Notes: generated by a model not told the origin, from the letters alone. A stretch of 49,231 nt of DNA from Bacilli bacterium (GCA_013044175.1 JABEUY010000019.1:1-49231), one strand, 5' to 3'; shown: positions 1 through 9,064, counted from the stretch's first letter. Made by a program: numbers and translations.

Positions 1-12
1 GGACGCTCTCAT

Positions 13-395
13 GGGGGCGTTATGGATTCGACGGGGATTGTTTGAGCAGGAGTAGCGGGCCGTGGGGCTGCGCACACGTTAAAAACGCGGACCTAAACAC
101 AAACGCAAAAACAAAACGTAACACCTTCACAAGCAGTAACCTCGCTTTAGCCGCTTAATCAGCCTATCGCGACGTCGTGTGGCCGCTCGCCCATGGTGAT
201 CATATGGCGCTAACCTAGTGGGATAGTCAACGGGAGCCCTCCTGCGGCTCGCTGATAAAATAAAGGCGGGATAGCCTGATCAAGAGCGCGTCGCTACGCG
301 CTGGATCAGGCGAAACTTCAAAATAGCGACTACGCCCGTAGAAGCGAATGCAGCGAGATCTTCGGACGGGGGTTCAAATCCCCCCGCCTCCACCA
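13..395 (+). ncRNA. ssrA: tmRNA (transfer-messenger RNA)
   Basis: Rescues stalled ribosomes by acting first as alanyl-tRNA and then as a short message. The 5' acceptor strand GGGGGCG (13-19) pairs with CGCCTCC (385-391, one G-U pair), followed by the encoded ACCA end at 392-395. The 3' end carries a T-arm with GGTTCAAATCC. The 5' part has the typical GGATTCGACGGGG tRNA-like stretch. A tag reading frame lies at 105-158. The ends are set by pairing of the acceptor stem. smpB would be expected just upstream but is outside the window. Confidence 0.97.
105..158 (+). other. tmRNA proteolysis tag reading frame
   Basis: The frame opens with resume codon GCA (105-107) and ends at TAA (156-158). It encodes AKTKRNTFTSSNLALAA, and the alanine charged on tmRNA is added in front. 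The C-terminal LALAA matches the degron recognised by ClpXP-type proteases. At 17 encoded residues the tag is longer than the 14-residue Bacillus subtilis tag. The exact resume codon is inferred from position and frame. Confidence 0.8.
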
Positions 396-421
396 ACACA
401 GCATATTCAAAGACCATAAGG

Positions 422-455
422 AAACCTAATCACTTTTGTGCGATTAGGTTTTTTG
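422..455 (+). terminator. Intrinsic terminator of tmRNA
   Basis: The 10-bp stem AAACCTAATC / GATTAGGTTT (422-431 with 442-451) has a 10-nt loop and runs into a T tract. It lies 26 nt after the tmRNA CCA end. Confidence 0.9.
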
Positions 456-481
456 TTGTATATGCCAGGATATGCTATTCT
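453..481 (+). promoter_or_regulatory. Sigma-A-type promoter of the TetR gene
   Basis: TTGTTG (453-458), a 17-nt spacer, then TATTCT (476-481) preceded by TGc, which gives an extended -10. The same -10 hexamer occurs in the 9065-9093 promoter, and both are followed directly by the same operator type. Confidence 0.6.
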
Positions 482-484
482 ATA

Positions 485-503
485 TGAATAAACAATTTAT
501 TCA
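485..503. promoter_or_regulatory. Palindromic TetR-family operator
   Basis: TGAATAAACAATTTATTCA is a perfect dyad (8-bp arms, 3-nt centre) placed 3 nt after the -10 box, at the expected transcription start of the TetR gene. This is a typical autorepression site. A 16/19 match lies at 9099-9117. The half-site TGAAT resembles FadR/QacR-like TetR operators. That this regulator binds it is inferred. Confidence 0.7.
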
Positions 504-517
504 AAGGAAGTGATGGC

Positions 518-1129
518 TTGCCGAGAACGGAAGCGGTGAATCAGGAGATTCGCGATCAGCAAAGATTGAATATTCTTCGTGCTGCCTTAAAAGTATTTGC
601 GCAAATGGGATGGCAAGCAACGATGGCTGATATTGCTAAGCAAGCGAATATCAGCCAAGGTCTCGCTTATCGCTATTTTGAAGGGAAAGAGATTATTTTT
701 TTAGAGATCCTCGATAGGGTGGAGCAAGAGGGTCACTTGGCTTATTTCTTGCAAGATGGAGATTCGCCGAAGGAACGTTTACAGAATTTGATCGCCAGAA
801 TTCTCGAGCCAGGTAGTGTCGATATGGCGTTCTATCAAGTAGCAATGCAGATGTTTCGCAGTAAAGGATTACCTGAATCATTGCAGCCAAGAACGCAAGA
901 TTTAGTGATGCAATTTCGTGAAGTCATCAAGCAACTTATCGTCGAAGGGCAAGCCAACAAGGAGTTTGTGGTGGGTGATCCGGAGCAATTGACGATCGCG
1001 ACTTTGGCGATGATGAATGGCTTAACGCTTTTTGGCCTTCGTAATCAAGAGCAGATCATGCGTCATTTCCCTGATGCGTCCATAGTTATGCGAATTCTTG
1101 TCCCTTGGGATCTTAATCAGGAATTGTAA
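518..1129 (+). CDS. TetR/AcrR family transcriptional repressor
   Basis: A 203-residue protein of normal TetR length. The N-terminal helix-turn-helix spans about residues 15-64; GWQATMADIAKQANISQGLAYRYF would be the recognition segment (pattern: T-x-x-x-IA-x-x-A-x-IS-x-G-x-x-YRYF). A helical ligand-binding and dimerisation region follows, which is the variable part of the family. The TTG start at 518 is chosen because AGGAAG (505-510) sits 7 nt upstream; the ATG at 513 opens only a short dead frame. A perfect palindrome lies between promoter and gene, so it probably represses itself. An MFS transporter follows and may be co-regulated. The ligand is unknown. Confidence 0.9.
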   Translation: MPRTEAVNQEIRDQQRLNILRAALKVFAQMGWQATMADIAKQANISQGLAYRYFEGKEIIFLEILDRVEQEGHLAYFLQDGDSPKERLQNLIARILEPGSVDMAFYQVAMQMFRSKGLPESLQPRTQDLVMQFREVIKQLIVEGQANKEFVVGDPEQLTIATLAMMNGLTLFGLRNQEQIMRHFPDASIVMRILVPWDLNQEL

Positions 1130-1226
1130 CATAAAGTTCGTAACTTCTTTATCGATAAATTACGTTCACATGAGTAAAATAAAAGATTGGGGGTACTACA
1201 TAGGTTTTTGCCAGGAGGCATTTTTC

Positions 1227-2591
1227 GTGCAATCGCAACAAGGTATACTCGAAGCGTTGGAAGAAACGAAGTTGCAAAGATTCCATTTTAAAACGATGTT
1301 TGTGGCGGGCATGGGTTTTTTCACGGATGCGTATGATCTGTTTATCATCGGTGTCGTAACCACGCTTCTTAGCACGCAATGGGATTTGTCGAAAGCGCAG
1401 ATTGGTCTTCTTAATGCGACTTCTTTGATTGCTGCTGCGATCGGTGCTGTTGTATTCGGTCGATTATCAGATCGCTTTGGACGAAAGAAATTATACGGTC
1501 TTGAAGTGACGATTTTGACGCTTGGTGCGTTATTATCGGCGACGTCACAAAATTTCACGCAGTTACTGATCTGGCGCTTTATCATAGGTATGGGAATTGG
1601 TGGCGATTATTCCACCAGTTCCATCATCATGAGCGAATTTTCTAACCGTAAAAACCGCGGTCGCCTTGTGACGACCGTTTTTGCCATGCAAGGCTTTGGA
1701 TTGCTGGTCGGTCCACTTGTTGCATCAGCTTTGTTGTATTCGGGCATATCACACGATATCGTCTGGCGCATTATGCTCGCTCTCGGTGCGATTCCCTCGG
1801 CAGCTGTGATCTATCTTCGCAGGACGATTCAAGAATCACCTCGCTATCTGATTGAAGTGAAGCGTGATATCGCATCAGCAGCGCAGGTCGTAACCAATCT
1901 TGTCGCCAAAACGGTGCAGGTCGATGATGATCGTGCCATTGCCACATCTTTCGTCAGACAATCTTCTTTTTGGTTTCGCCTGCTCGGAACAGCAGGATCA
2001 TGGTTTTTTCTTGACATTGCATTTTATGGAAATAGCATTTCCTCGACCTTGATTTTACATTCGCTTGCACCCAAAGCGTCCTTGCTTCACGCTACTTTGT
2101 TATCGGCAGCGATCTTTTTCGTCTTTGCCTTACCGGGATATTGGGTGTCCGCGTTCACCGTTGACCGATTAGGTCGGAAAACAATACAGATGCTCGGGTT
2201 TCTCGTCATGGCGATTTCTTTTGCTGGCATGGCTTTGCTTCCAAATATCACCTCGTATGTGCTTCCTTTTGTCCTACTTTATGGGATGAGTTATTTCTTC
2301 ACCGAATTCGGGCCCAATACGACCACGTTCGTCGTACCTGCAGAAGTCTTTCCGACCCAAGTGCGCGCACTTGCCAACGGTATTTCTGCAGGCGCCGGTA
2401 AGATTGGCGCCTTTCTAGGCGCGTTGATCGTTCCTACCTTGCTCGTGCATTTGCAACTGTCTGGCACGGAAGGCATTATGGCGATTGTCTCGTTATGCGG
2501 TCTTTTAACCACGTTGTTGATTCCTGAATTTAAAGCAAGATCCCTTTCTGAACAGTCACTCCACGTGGAAGAGGCAACGGTAACGCGGTAA
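1227..2591 (+). CDS. MFS transporter, phosphate:H+ symporter (PHS)-like
   Basis: A 12-helix integral membrane transporter of 454 residues. Near the N terminus GMGFFTDAYDLFIIG is the PHS/metabolite:H+ symporter signature. The loop 2-3 motif is GRLSDRFGRKK. GIGGDYSTSSIIMSEF is the central signature, in which Pho84-like proteins have GGDYPLS. WFFLDIAFYGNS is also family-typical. Substrate could be phosphate or another small anion/solute; the GGDYPLS change to GGDYSTS makes phosphate uncertain. The frame is open from 1098, overlapping the TetR gene, but the GTG at 1227 has AGGAGG at 1213-1218 and gives the normal N terminus. It lies 97 nt after the TetR stop and may be co-transcribed with it. Confidence 0.85.
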   Translation: MQSQQGILEALEETKLQRFHFKTMFVAGMGFFTDAYDLFIIGVVTTLLSTQWDLSKAQIGLLNATSLIAAAIGAVVFGRLSDRFGRKKLYGLEVTILTLGALLSATSQNFTQLLIWRFIIGMGIGGDYSTSSIIMSEFSNRKNRGRLVTTVFAMQGFGLLVGPLVASALLYSGISHDIVWRIMLALGAIPSAAVIYLRRTIQESPRYLIEVKRDIASAAQVVTNLVAKTVQVDDDRAIATSFVRQSSFWFRLLGTAGSWFFLDIAFYGNSISSTLILHSLAPKASLLHATLLSAAIFFVFALPGYWVSAFTVDRLGRKTIQMLGFLVMAISFAGMALLPNITSYVLPFVLLYGMSYFFTEFGPNTTTFVVPAEVFPTQVRALANGISAGAGKIGAFLGALIVPTLLVHLQLSGTEGIMAIVSLCGLLTTLLIPEFKARSLSEQSLHVEEATVTR

Positions 2592-2629
2592 ACGGATAGT
2601 CAAAGTACTTTTCCATAAAATTCTTGATA

Positions 2630-2665
2630 AGCAAAGCGAAGAGGCTAAAAAATCTTCGCTTTGCT
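2630..2665. terminator. Strong hairpin, probable terminator without T tract
   Basis: A perfect 13-bp stem (2630-2642 with 2653-2665, arm AGCAAAGCGAAGA) with a 10-nt A-rich loop just after the MFS gene. No T run follows, so termination efficiency is uncertain. Confidence 0.5.
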
Positions 2666-2670
2666 CTGAC

Positions 2671-2716
2671 TTGTCGATCGGTGTCGTTTCACGTTATACT
2701 GAGCATAAACGTGAAA
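2671..2716 (+). promoter_or_regulatory. Promoter with overlapping inverted repeat ahead of chemoreceptor gene
   Basis: TTGTCG (2671-2676), an 18-nt spacer and TATACT (2695-2700). The -10 region is flanked by the inverted repeat TTTCACGTT (2687-2695) / AACGTGAAA (2708-2716), 9 bp perfect. The placement would let a dimeric regulator block the promoter. The regulator is unknown. Confidence 0.5.
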
Positions 2717-2775
2717 ATCGTTAACATTTTTAAAGACCCAATTTTCAGATAGCTATAAGTAAAGGGGTTACGGAT

Positions 2776-4245
2776 GTGGGCAATAATGCAGAAGTCCTTC
2801 ATTTGCGCAATCGTTTGTTGGTTCAGATTCTCTGGTTTTCCTTAGTGCTTGGTCTGGTCGGTGATTTGGTTAGCAAGACCGATATGAAAAGTATTCTTGT
2901 CTTATTGATTTATGGAGCTGTCAGTAATGGTTTGATCACGTTATTGTATTGGCGCAAATGGGGCATCGGGATCGTGAAGTATCTGGTTGTCCTCGACTTG
3001 TCCATCTTGATTGTTCTTCTCACAATTACGGCACCTGATATCACGGATTATCTTCTGCTTTATTACATGCTTGCTGTCGTCAGCTTGTACCATGATTATC
3101 GTCCGTTGATTCTTTCGGGTTTGATCAGCATTGGTCTTGGCATCTTTATGTTTGAGCGATATCATCTTGCGATTTTTCCGAATTTGTCTGAATGGTATAC
3201 GCTCGTATTACTGTTATTGTTACCTGCTGTAGCCTTAGTAGCGCAAAGTCGCATCGGCGAACGAATGTTGCTCGGTGTTGTTCATAATGAAAAGGAAGCA
3301 TTAAAAGCGAAGACGAAAGTGGAAGCGATTAATCATGAGATCAAAAAGACGGTAGAGACACTCTTTCAATCCACCGAAGAATTGGTTAAGCATGCTACGT
3401 CCACGACGACGATTTCTAAAGAATTGTCGGTGGCTTTTCATGAAATGGCAGGAGGAATTACGCAACAAGCCGAAAATGTTAGCGAAGTAAACGATTCGAT
3501 GCACACCGTTAATCATTCCGTAACGACTCTGGCACAAAGTGCTGAGCATATGCGCACGACGGCGGAGTCATCGAATTCTTTGATTGATCAAGCGAAAGAA
3601 CATATGCAGATCGTTAAGGAACAAACGGGATCACTGAGCGAAACGATGCAAGTGACCGTCACGACGATGGATGATTTGATCAGTCAGAATCAGAAGATTG
3701 AAGACATCTTGCAATCGATCAATGCGATTTCTGCACAAATCAATTTACTTGCCTTAAATGCTTCGATTGAAGCGGCAAGAGCGGGAGAACATGGTAAGGG
3801 TTTTGCGGTCGTTGCTGATGAAGTGAGGAAATTAGCGCAAAGTTCTTTTGAATCGGCAGCATCGATCTCAGATATCGTTCATTTGATTCAGCAGAAATCG
3901 GAAGTGGCATATACGCAAATTCAGCAAGGACAACTTGCTGTGTCTTCCAGTGAACAAGCGGTGTCTAGCGCGACGGATATGTTATCGAAAGTCGTCGCAA
4001 AAAGTGAAGAAATCCTAGGGCAGTCTAATCAAGTGGATCATCTTTCTCGCGATCTGGAGAAATCTTCTGATGTCATCAGTACCGATGTGCAATCACTAAG
4101 TTCGGTCACGGAAGAGATGGCGGCGACTGTAGAACAATTATCGGCAAGTGCTGAACAACAAAGTTCCAATATGACTTCCATGCAACAACAAATCGTACAA
4201 ATTGAAGAGTATGCCAAACGACTTTTAACGATTAGCGAGAACTAA
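2776..4245 (+). CDS. Methyl-accepting chemotaxis protein with multi-helix membrane sensor
   Basis: A 489-residue chemoreceptor. Residues about 10-165 form roughly six hydrophobic segments with almost no extracytoplasmic loops, so the ligand or signal is probably sensed in or near the membrane. There is no two-helix/periplasmic-domain layout and no recognisable HAMP domain. Residues about 190-489 are the coiled-coil signalling domain. Its conserved hairpin tip, which contacts CheA and CheW, includes [21 protein letters not shown] followed by [12 protein letters not shown]. Start GTG 2776 has AAAGGGG (2761-2767) 8 nt upstream. It is followed 56 nt later by a diguanylate cyclase gene on the same strand. 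Signal identity cannot be told from sequence. Confidence 0.9.
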   Translation: MGNNAEVLHLRNRLLVQILWFSLVLGLVGDLVSKTDMKSILVLLIYGAVSNGLITLLYWRKWGIGIVKYLVVLDLSILIVLLTITAPDITDYLLLYYMLAVVSLYHDYRPLILSGLISIGLGIFMFERYHLAIFPNLSEWYTLVLLLLLPAVALVAQSRIGERMLLGVVHNEKEALKAKTKVEAINHEIKKTVETLFQSTEELVKHATSTTTISKELSVAFHEMAGGITQQAENVSEVNDSMHTVNHSVTTLAQSAEHMRTTAESSNSLIDQAKEHMQIVKEQTGSLSETMQVTVTTMDDLISQNQKIEDILQSINAISAQINLLALNASIEAARAGEHGKGFAVVADEVRKLAQSSFESAASISDIVHLIQQKSEVAYTQIQQGQLAVSSSEQAVSSATDMLSKVVAKSEEILGQSNQVDHLSRDLEKSSDVISTDVQSLSSVTEEMAATVEQLSASAEQQSSNMTSMQQQIVQIEEYAKRLLTISEN

Positions 4246-4301
4246 AGAGATTACGGTATGCATAATTTTTTACAAAAAGAAATCATCGGGAGAAACCGAT
4301 C

Positions 4302-6668
4302 ATGAGCCAATTCGATTACCGACAATTCATTAATAAAACGGTGGAATGGTTTCAATGTTCGAGAGGATTAGCTATATTCGCTGCCTGCGCGAAACTCATC
4401 CGCGATTACGACTTCGCAGACGGCGGGTTTTTCCTTTACCAGAGAAGGCTTGTCAGGGATCCGTTTCATCACCCCATGGAAATCTTTTTTCCATGGGGTA
4501 GTTTGCAAGAAGAACATGCATGGATTCAGCAGGTAATTGACGATCAGGATTTTTTACGAGATAGGGAAGTATGGCGAAAACTTAGCGATCGTGAGCTTTT
4601 TGATCACCAAGTATTATTGACACATGCAACAATCAGCGTTTGGCCTCTTATCTCGGAAGAACAAACGATCGGAGCTATTGTTCTTGTGCGTAATCGGCAA
4701 CAGGAGAACGATAGACCTTATCTAGAAGTCGATCACCTAGGAAGTATGATCGCTTATCAAGTGACGAGCGCGATCAATAGCCTCTTGGCGAGACGTAGGC
4801 TTGAATTGGCGAAGGAAGATTTGGAGCAACAGGTTAAGGAACAGACTTTGCTTGAAGCGAAATTGCGTAAAGTGCAGGAATTCCAAGTACTGCTATCGCG
4901 TGCTAATGAAGCGATAGCACAAGCGCAAGATGAACATACTTTATTGCAAGAAATCTGCGATTTAGCGATCACCTATACGCATATATCTCTTTGTTGGGTT
5001 GCTAAACCGGAAGATTCGGGTTGGGTGAAAAGTTTAGTTCATTCAGGGCAAGGTGGATTTTTAAAAGGATTGCGTGTCTCTGTCGATGGACAAAAGTTTG
5101 AAGGTAGTGGAGCGGTTGGTACGGCTTGGCGTCTTGAAGAACCTGTATTTTTTAATTCGATTGCGACGAGCCGAGCGATGGCACCATGGCGAGAACGATT
5201 AGCGCAATACGCTTTTAAAAGCAGTGCGGCTTTACCGATACGAAGAGATGACAACGTATGGGGAATTCTAACTTTTTACCATCACGAAGAAAATGCTTTT
5301 GATGAAGAATTACAACATATCTTAAAAGATTTAGCGCAAGATATCGGGTTTGGTTTGGATCGAATTGATCTTGTAAGGCAAGAACGTCAAGCGCATGAAT
5401 TCAATCAGATTTTGTTAAATAATGTTCGTGCAGGTGTGCTTGTCGTTCGCTACCCTTCGCGCGTCGTGGAGAAAGTCAATGAAAAACTTTTGACGATAAT
5501 CGGCATCAAGCATGAAGAGATGATCGAAAATCATCCGATTCGAAAAATCTTTTTTGATGAGAAGGTCTTTCACCAGATTGGTGGCTTATCGAATATGATT
5601 CTCAATACGGGTGAAGGTCAGCAAAGCGATGTGCTTTATCACACAGAAGATGGTCAAAAGCGCTATTTTGATTTGTCGGGTCATCGATGGGATAAGGGCG
5701 ATGGCATGTGGCGCATTATCTGGACCATTGTTGATGTGACAGATCGATTTTATTATGAGGAAAATATCCGCAACTTAAATCGACAAAAAACGATATTGCT
5801 GGATAATACGTTAGCAGGTATTAGTGTAATTCGTTATCCCGAACGCGTGATCATCGAAGCGAATCAGCGCTATGCTGAACTCGTTGGGTATCATGAAGCC
5901 AAGGATGTCATCGGTCATTCTGTCGTGATGATCTATCCTAATGTTGAACAAGCGCAGCGAATGGCTACACTGGCTGAGCAAGTACTTGAAGATGGTCATG
6001 GCAAGTTGAGGGATTTGATTCTTAAGATGCCGGACGGGATGAAAAAGTATGTCGATGTCGCTGGTGAACTGCTTGAAAAGTCGCAAGACCATACGCTGAT
6101 TTTGTGGACGAGTATCGACGTCACAGAACGGCGTGTCCTTATGAAGAAATTAGAGAAAGAAGCGCTTTACGATTTGATTACAGGTCTGCCGAATCGAAGG
6201 TATTTCGAGCATTATATGGAGGATGTTTTCGCCGATTTTGCACAAAGGAAGTCACTTTGTGCCCTGATCGTCATCGATTTGGACGGATTTAAAACGGTGA
6301 ATGATACGTATGGTCATCTGATGGGTGATCAAGTGTTACGCATCGTTGGCGGGCGATTGCGTCAGGCTCTCGATAAAGAAGACTTTATCGCGCGCCTTGG
6401 TGGCGATGAGTTTATTTTGGTTATTCGCAGTGAAAAGGAAAAAAGCGAGATGGAAGCGATGCTTTATCGCCTTGGTCAAGCTGTGCAAATTCCGATCGTC
6501 CTTGGTCGAGGGCAGACGGCGAAAGTCGGTTTAAGCGCAGGTATTTGCTACGCTCATGATGAGATCACTAACTTTAAACAACTGGTCCGTCTTGCCGATC
6601 AAGCGATGTATCATAGTAAAGGGCAAAAATTCGATAGAAAGAATTTTTGGACGATCGCACAAGGTTAA
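4302..6668 (+). CDS. Diguanylate cyclase: GAF, GAF, PAS, PAS, GGDEF
   Basis: A 788-residue soluble sensor enzyme making c-di-GMP from two GTP. Order: a GAF-like N-terminal domain (about 1-155), a charged coiled coil (about 160-195), a second GAF (about 195-355), PAS (about 365-480), PAS (about 490-610), then GGDEF (about 620-785). The catalytic loop GGDEF is intact at residues 700-704, with the upstream IDLDGFKTVNDTYGH metal/substrate segment, so it is probably active. The inhibitory RxxD site that normally sits just upstream reads DKED, so product inhibition is probably weak. There is no EAL or HD-GYP partner domain. Start ATG has GGGAG at 4288-4292. The gene contains a perfect hairpin at 4471-4499. 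Confidence 0.92.
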   Translation: MSQFDYRQFINKTVEWFQCSRGLAIFAACAKLIRDYDFADGGFFLYQRRLVRDPFHHPMEIFFPWGSLQEEHAWIQQVIDDQDFLRDREVWRKLSDRELFDHQVLLTHATISVWPLISEEQTIGAIVLVRNRQQENDRPYLEVDHLGSMIAYQVTSAINSLLARRRLELAKEDLEQQVKEQTLLEAKLRKVQEFQVLLSRANEAIAQAQDEHTLLQEICDLAITYTHISLCWVAKPEDSGWVKSLVHSGQGGFLKGLRVSVDGQKFEGSGAVGTAWRLEEPVFFNSIATSRAMAPWRERLAQYAFKSSAALPIRRDDNVWGILTFYHHEENAFDEELQHILKDLAQDIGFGLDRIDLVRQERQAHEFNQILLNNVRAGVLVVRYPSRVVEKVNEKLLTIIGIKHEEMIENHPIRKIFFDEKVFHQIGGLSNMILNTGEGQQSDVLYHTEDGQKRYFDLSGHRWDKGDGMWRIIWTIVDVTDRFYYEENIRNLNRQKTILLDNTLAGISVIRYPERVIIEANQRYAELVGYHEAKDVIGHSVVMIYPNVEQAQRMATLAEQVLEDGHGKLRDLILKMPDGMKKYVDVAGELLEKSQDHTLILWTSIDVTERRVLMKKLEKEALYDLITGLPNRRYFEHYMEDVFADFAQRKSLCALIVIDLDGFKTVNDTYGHLMGDQVLRIVGGRLRQALDKEDFIARLGGDEFILVIRSEKEKSEMEAMLYRLGQAVQIPIVLGRGQTAKVGLSAGICYAHDEITNFKQLVRLADQAMYHSKGQKFDRKNFWTIAQG
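4471..4499. repeat. Perfect intragenic inverted repeat
   Basis: A 12-bp perfect arm ACCCCATGGAAA (4471-4482) and its complement (4488-4499) surround a 5-nt loop inside the first GAF-like domain of the diguanylate cyclase. The mRNA would fold into a very stable hairpin. No role is established. Confidence 0.75.
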
Positions 6669-6677
6669 ATACGAAAT

Positions 6678-6718
6678 GACATCCTCATGGGGATCGATTT
6701 TTTCCCTGTGAGGATGTC
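6678..6718. terminator. Hairpin between convergent genes, probable terminator
   Basis: GACATCCTCA (6678-6687) pairs with TGAGGATGTC (6709-6718). The loop contains GGGG and CCC that can extend the stem, plus a T6 run. It lies between the diguanylate cyclase and trhP2 stop codons, so it may serve both directions. No T tract follows the stem. Confidence 0.55.
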
Positions 6719-6737
6719 CTATCATGAAAAGCTTAGG

Positions 6738-8006
6738 TTAGATCGCTGTAGAAACGGTGATCATCGCAGCTTTTTTTGTGCGCATTAAATCGTAGGGGCG
6801 CACGGGAGCGTCGGTTTTTACCCAGACTTTTTGCAAGGGAACATTCGATTGCATCAAACCCGTTTTGTCTTCGCTATAAATCGCAGAGATCGTTTGGGAA
6901 AAAAGTTCACGATGCGGACCGATCCATTCGATTTCTTGCCCGATGCGAAAAGCGTTACGCTGTTCGATCAGCGCAAGTTGAGTCTGTTCATCATAATCGA
7001 GAACTACGCCTGCGAAATCGACTTCGCTTACGGTGCTGGTGCTGCCATAGACTTGCGATGCGTTATTGGTATTACCATAGTAAAAACCGGTAGAAAAATC
7101 CCGCGTCGTCACTTTCATCAATTCGTCATACCAGGCAGGTTGAAAGACATACTGATCGGGTGCAGCGAGATAGGCATCGATGGCTTTTCGATAGGTTCCG
7201 ACGACCGTTGCGATGTAATGGATCGTTTTCATGCGTCCTTCGATCTTCAGACTGTATACGCCAGCTTGAAGGAGTTCAGGAATCTGTTCAATCATGCATA
7301 GATCTTTGGATCCCATGGTAAATTCATCTTGGCCACTTTGTAGTGCCATCATCGCGAGTCCTTCGCTTTCGTCCTCGTCAGCATACAACTGATAATTCCA
7401 TCGGCAAGACTGGGCACAACCACCACGATTTGCATCACGATTGGTCATATGATTGGATAACACGCAGCGTCCAGAATAGGAACTACACATCGCACCATGA
7501 ATGAAAGTTTCTAATTCTACTTTCACGTCACGGTGAATCGCAGTGATGTCGTCCATCGTGACTTCACGCGCAAGCACAACGCGCGTGACGCCTTCCTTCG
7601 CCCAAAACGTTACGGCATGCGCATTCGTGGTCGAACTTTGCGTGCTCAGATGGATTTCGAGTTCGGGTACTTCTTGACGAAATGTGGTCAAAATAGCAGG
7701 ATCAGCAACAATAGCCGCATCGACACCACAGGCGACGAGTTCTTTGCCATACTCGGCAAGACCCGATAAATCATCGTTATGTGCGATGATGTTCGTCGCT
7801 ACGTACACTTTCGCACCGTGATCATGAGCGAAGCGCACACCTTTCGCGATTTCTTCCATTGTGAAATTACCCGCTTTAGAACGCAAACCGAATTTTTGTC
7901 CCCCGATGTAGACAGCATCTGCACCGTATAAAACAGCGATTTTTAATTTCTCCAGATTGCCAGCAGGCGCGAGCAATTCGATCTGCGGCTTTTCGATCGT
8001 TTCCAT
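6738..8006 (-). CDS. trhP2: Peptidase U32 family tRNA hydroxylation protein TrhP2 (YrrO)
   Basis: A 422-residue protein, the same length as Bacillus subtilis YrrO/TrhP2. With TrhP1 it is required for 5-hydroxylation of wobble uridine 34 in tRNA (a precursor of mo5U). Despite the U32 peptidase family name this is an RNA-modification protein. The N-terminal barrel begins LLAPAGNLEKL and has DAVYIGG. The U32 signature is E-x-F-IHGAMCSSYSGRC-x-LS, with further cysteines in GGCAQSC and DLCM that could bind an Fe-S cluster. The ATG has GGGAGCGA upstream. It lies 24 nt downstream of trhP1 on the same strand. The methyltransferase partner yrrM/trmR is not adjacent here. Confidence 0.9.
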   Translation of the reverse strand: METIEKPQIELLAPAGNLEKLKIAVLYGADAVYIGGQKFGLRSKAGNFTMEEIAKGVRFAHDHGAKVYVATNIIAHNDDLSGLAEYGKELVACGVDAAIVADPAILTTFRQEVPELEIHLSTQSSTTNAHAVTFWAKEGVTRVVLAREVTMDDITAIHRDVKVELETFIHGAMCSSYSGRCVLSNHMTNRDANRGGCAQSCRWNYQLYADEDESEGLAMMALQSGQDEFTMGSKDLCMIEQIPELLQAGVYSLKIEGRMKTIHYIATVVGTYRKAIDAYLAAPDQYVFQPAWYDELMKVTTRDFSTGFYYGNTNNASQVYGSTSTVSEVDFAGVVLDYDEQTQLALIEQRNAFRIGQEIEWIGPHRELFSQTISAIYSEDKTGLMQSNVPLQKVWVKTDAPVRPYDLMRTKKAAMITVSTAI

Positions 8007-8030
8007 ATCATTTCGCTCCCGTTTTATCGA

Positions 8031-8960
8031 TTAATAAATCTGTTCTTTATAGTAAAAACCGGTTGAAAAGGGTCGATCGACAAGTTCGATCGCGTTCGCT
8101 TCTTCACGCAATGACGATAGATCAGCGTCTGTATTCTGAAGGGTCAAGCGATCGATCGCGCGTCGATACAGTCGAATCATCGTTTCGTTATACGAAGTAG
8201 TATGCAATAACGTTTCGATAAAAAGCGATTCAGGTTGTGTCGTAAGCAATTCAGGAAGGTGGTCAAGCATGCACACATCATCGTAACTCATGATATGCGT
8301 GCCATCTTCATCTTCGAAAATCGGGTATTTTTGTGCGACCCTCTTACTTTCTGTGACGAAAAGTCGCCTTGAGACGCTCGTCTCTGTTTTATCAGCAAAC
8401 GTGCTTTGGTGCCGTAAATAGCTTTCTACCAATGGACGGCGGGAGTGAAACAGGCAAGTGGGTCCTTGAATGAGCAATTGAATTTCGGCGTTGAGTTGGC
8501 TTTTAATCGTGCGGATTTCTTCAAGAGACAATTCCCCGGAAAGTACGATCCGCTTGGCTCCTTTATTCGCCCAAAAAGAGGCTGTCTGATAACTGGTCAT
8601 CGTCGTCTCGCTATGCCAGTGAAGTGTCATTGCCTTGGGGTCTAGGCCAAGTTGCTCAAGCATCACAAAAATGGCAGGATCGCCACCTTGGATCGCGTCG
8701 ACACAAAGGGCAAGAAGTTGTTCGAGATAGTGCTGTACTTCGTGAAGATGATCTTGATGAATTATGCGATTCATCGCGACATACAGTTTGCGATCGTAGC
8801 GTTTGGCAATCGTTTGCGCTTCTTGGATTTCGTCTAAGGTCAATGAAGCAGGCACGCGTAGTGCAAAATGTTCATGGCCAACGATCATCGCATCAGCACC
8901 AGCAGCAAAAAAACGTTCAACTTCGTCAAGACTGGCGGCATTCGCTAAAAGTTCCATCAT
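8031..8960 (-). CDS. trhP1: Peptidase U32 family tRNA hydroxylation protein TrhP1 (YrrN)
   Basis: A 309-codon frame equal in length to Bacillus subtilis YrrN/TrhP1, the partner of TrhP2 in wobble-uridine hydroxylation. The N-terminal half follows the U32 barrel pattern (ADAMIVGHEHFALR, DAIQGGDPAIF, KRIVLSGELS). The signature region is degenerate: GPTCLFHSRRPLVES keeps one cysteine and loses the second, as is usual for the short partner. Two ATG codons lie in tandem. An AAGGA is only 4 nt from the first (8960) but 7 nt from the second (8957), so the real start may be 8957. It is first gene of a two-gene operon with trhP2. Confidence 0.87.
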   Translation of the reverse strand: MMELLANAASLDEVERFFAAGADAMIVGHEHFALRVPASLTLDEIQEAQTIAKRYDRKLYVAMNRIIHQDHLHEVQHYLEQLLALCVDAIQGGDPAIFVMLEQLGLDPKAMTLHWHSETTMTSYQTASFWANKGAKRIVLSGELSLEEIRTIKSQLNAEIQLLIQGPTCLFHSRRPLVESYLRHQSTFADKTETSVSRRLFVTESKRVAQKYPIFEDEDGTHIMSYDDVCMLDHLPELLTTQPESLFIETLLHTTSYNETMIRLYRRAIDRLTLQNTDADLSSLREEANAIELVDRPFSTGFYYKEQIY

Positions 8961-9064
8961 ACAATCCTTATCGTTCGAAATTTCGTCACAAATTCGTCAA
9001 TCGACGATAGCCCTACCATAGCGAAATCTGCCGCGAATCACAAGAGGTATTTGTAAAATGCCAA

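Noticed and set aside
1098-1226. N-terminal extension of the MFS transporter overlapping the TetR gene
   Set aside because: A strong AGGAGG and the GTG at 1227 give the family-typical N terminus; the extension has no ribosome binding site and unlike composition.
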